DNA from: Anaerolineae bacterium
GTDB taxonomy: Bacteria; Chloroflexota; Anaerolineae; Aggregatilineales; Phototrophicaceae
Direction of reading: 5' to 3'
Assembly: GCA_028284565.1 (NCBI GenBank)
Contig: JANQRM010000227.1
Span: 1-7,429 of the forward strand
Length of the DNA: 7,429 nucleotides
A program made the position numbers and the translations under genes. Within the stretch, counting starts at the first letter, position 1; every line of letters begins with the position of its first letter. Under the pieces are notes generated by a model. It searched no databases and had not been told where the DNA came from. It saw only the letters and a list, made by a program, of their open reading frames with translations. Below, piece by piece: positions 6,581-7,429 of this stretch.

Positions 6581-7429
6581 ATGTCTGAACAGGCAGAAAA
6601 CACACAACAAATTAAAATAATAAATGAACAAGTCAAACATCTGGTTGAAACAGAATTTGGTGACCACAAATTTTGGATAAGAGGCGTCGTCACTGGCTAT
6701 AATCTTTCTCCTTCTGGAATTTCTTACTTCAAACTCAAAGAAGGAAAAATATCGATCCCTTGTATTGTTTACAAATTCGATCAGAAGAACATCTCCTTCT
6801 CTGTTCAAAACGGACAAGAAATCGAAGTGTTCGGTCAAGTTAAAGTCTGGAAACCGGAGTGCGTTGTTCAATTTAAAGTTGAGAAAGCCGATTTAATATC
6901 CGAACCAAGAAAGCAGAAATTAAGCCTGATTACCCAGCAGTTAAGCAAAGAACCGCCTAAAAAAATTAAGCACGTCGCCTTAATCACTGGTCGAAATACT
7001 GCGGGAAAAGATGATGTGGATAAAATTTTCAAAAGACTGCTTGGTGATGACCCATCCATTGAGATCAAGCATTATGAAGCTCCAATGGAAGGTCGTCATT
7101 CAGCAAGCCAAGTAGTACACCATATCGAACAAATTAATCAAAATCGTGAAGCTGATATTATTGCAATTGTGCGTGGTGGAGGAAAATCTGAGTTCGAGAC
7201 ATTCGATGACCCATTAGTTGTCAATGCTATCGCACGTTCCAAAATTTACATTGTGACAGGTATTGGACATTCGATGAATGAAACAATTTCTGACAGCTAT
7301 TCCGATTTTAGCGGAATTACTCCAACTGATGTTGCATATCATATTGCGAATTTATCTACCCCAAAAAAGTCACAAGTTCCGCGTTTGGTGTGGGGGATAA
7401 TTCTCGTATTGTTCCTCGTGATACTGGCT
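6581..7429 (+). CDS. Exonuclease VII large subunit-like protein with a C-terminal transmembrane segment (3' end outside window)
   Basis: 283 residues are visible with no stop before the edge. Residues ~31-106 form the N-terminal OB fold of XseA (WIRGVVTGY, SYFKLKEGKISIPCIVY, GQEIEVFGQVKVWKP). Residues ~130-258 are the ExoVII catalytic core: VALITGRNTAGKDDVDKIF, then IVRGGGKSEFETFDD (196-210), GIGH (227-230) and ITPTDVAYHI. ExoVII degrades single-stranded DNA. Against E. coli XseA, the RGGG arginine (R198) and GIGH histidine (H230) are kept, the Asp of GHETD is Asn (N233, in GHSMNE), and an Asp in DDVD may match the first acidic residue. The OB-to-core linker is short and lacks the usual P-x-F-P stretch. 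Instead of the long coiled coil that binds XseB, a basic turn (PKKSQVPR) leads into LVWGIILVLFLVILA (269-283), a probable membrane helix cut by the edge. The ATG directly follows the ftsK stop (TAAATG) with no clear RBS, so translational coupling is likely. It may be a diverged nuclease or an inactive DNA-binding relative. Confidence 0.82.
   Translation, partial: MSEQAENTQQIKIINEQVKHLVETEFGDHKFWIRGVVTGYNLSPSGISYFKLKEGKISIPCIVYKFDQKNISFSVQNGQEIEVFGQVKVWKPECVVQFKVEKADLISEPRKQKLSLITQQLSKEPPKKIKHVALITGRNTAGKDDVDKIFKRLLGDDPSIEIKHYEAPMEGRHSASQVVHHIEQINQNREADIIAIVRGGGKSEFETFDDPLVVNAIARSKIYIVTGIGHSMNETISDSYSDFSGITPTDVAYHIANLSTPKKSQVPRLVWGIILVLFLVILA

Noticed and set aside
6350..6871. Open frame of 173 codons on the minus strand across the ftsK end and the ExoVII-like start
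   Set aside because: It lies antisense to two well-supported genes with clear domain motifs, its product shows no recognisable domain, and it has no RBS of note.
6581..7429. Antiphage defence gene reading of the ExoVII-like membrane protein
   Set aside because: Nuclease plus membrane segment would fit, but the neighbours are housekeeping genes and no effector, sensor or mobile-element context is visible; kept only as a possibility.
1..7429. CRISPR arrays, tRNA/rRNA genes, insertion sequences, attachment sites
   Set aside because: No regularly spaced repeats, no cloverleaf or rRNA-like stretches, no transposase and no terminal inverted repeats were seen; intergenic space is at most about 124 nt.

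Overview
The window holds six protein genes, all on the + strand and closely packed; the first and last are cut by the window edges. Composition is moderate (hand-counted lines of the ftsK gene are about 48-53% GC, the last gene about 35% at its start). The set of a LiaF-like toast-rack protein, a GNAT enzyme, a 7TM-GAF-HTH membrane regulator, a three-domain S1 protein and an FtsK/SpoIIIE translocase suggests a chromosomal segment of a Chloroflexota bacterium (Anaerolineae-like). That placement is inferred from protein style and was not tested by a search.

Left part (1-2789): the C-terminal end of a beta-rich, probably cell-envelope-associated protein, then a GNAT N-acetyltransferase 15 nt downstream, then 33 nt later a 630-residue membrane protein. 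That protein has a 7TM sensor-like region, two more hydrophobic segments, a GAF-like domain and a C-terminal sigma-region-4-like helix-turn-helix, and it has no kinase module. These three genes could form one transcript. Their functional link is unknown.

Middle (2790-3940): an intergenic region with a perfect consensus housekeeping promoter (TTGACA, 17 nt, TATAAT), a possible second promoter and a strong ribosome binding site drives a 324-residue S1-domain protein, a short ribosomal protein S1 homologue. A clear Rho-independent terminator follows it, so this gene looks like a self-contained transcription unit.

Right part (3941-7429): a likely promoter and an RBS precede an FtsK/SpoIIIE DNA translocase whose best start is GTG at 4010. 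Its stop codon abuts the ATG of an exonuclease VII large-subunit-like protein that runs off the right edge. This last protein keeps the OB fold and most of the ExoVII catalytic core. Where ordinary XseA has a long coiled-coil region, it instead enters a hydrophobic, probably membrane-spanning helix. A membrane-anchored ExoVII-like protein apparently translated with a membrane DNA pump is the most unusual feature of the window. No RNA genes, CRISPR arrays, insertion sequences or large repeats were seen.
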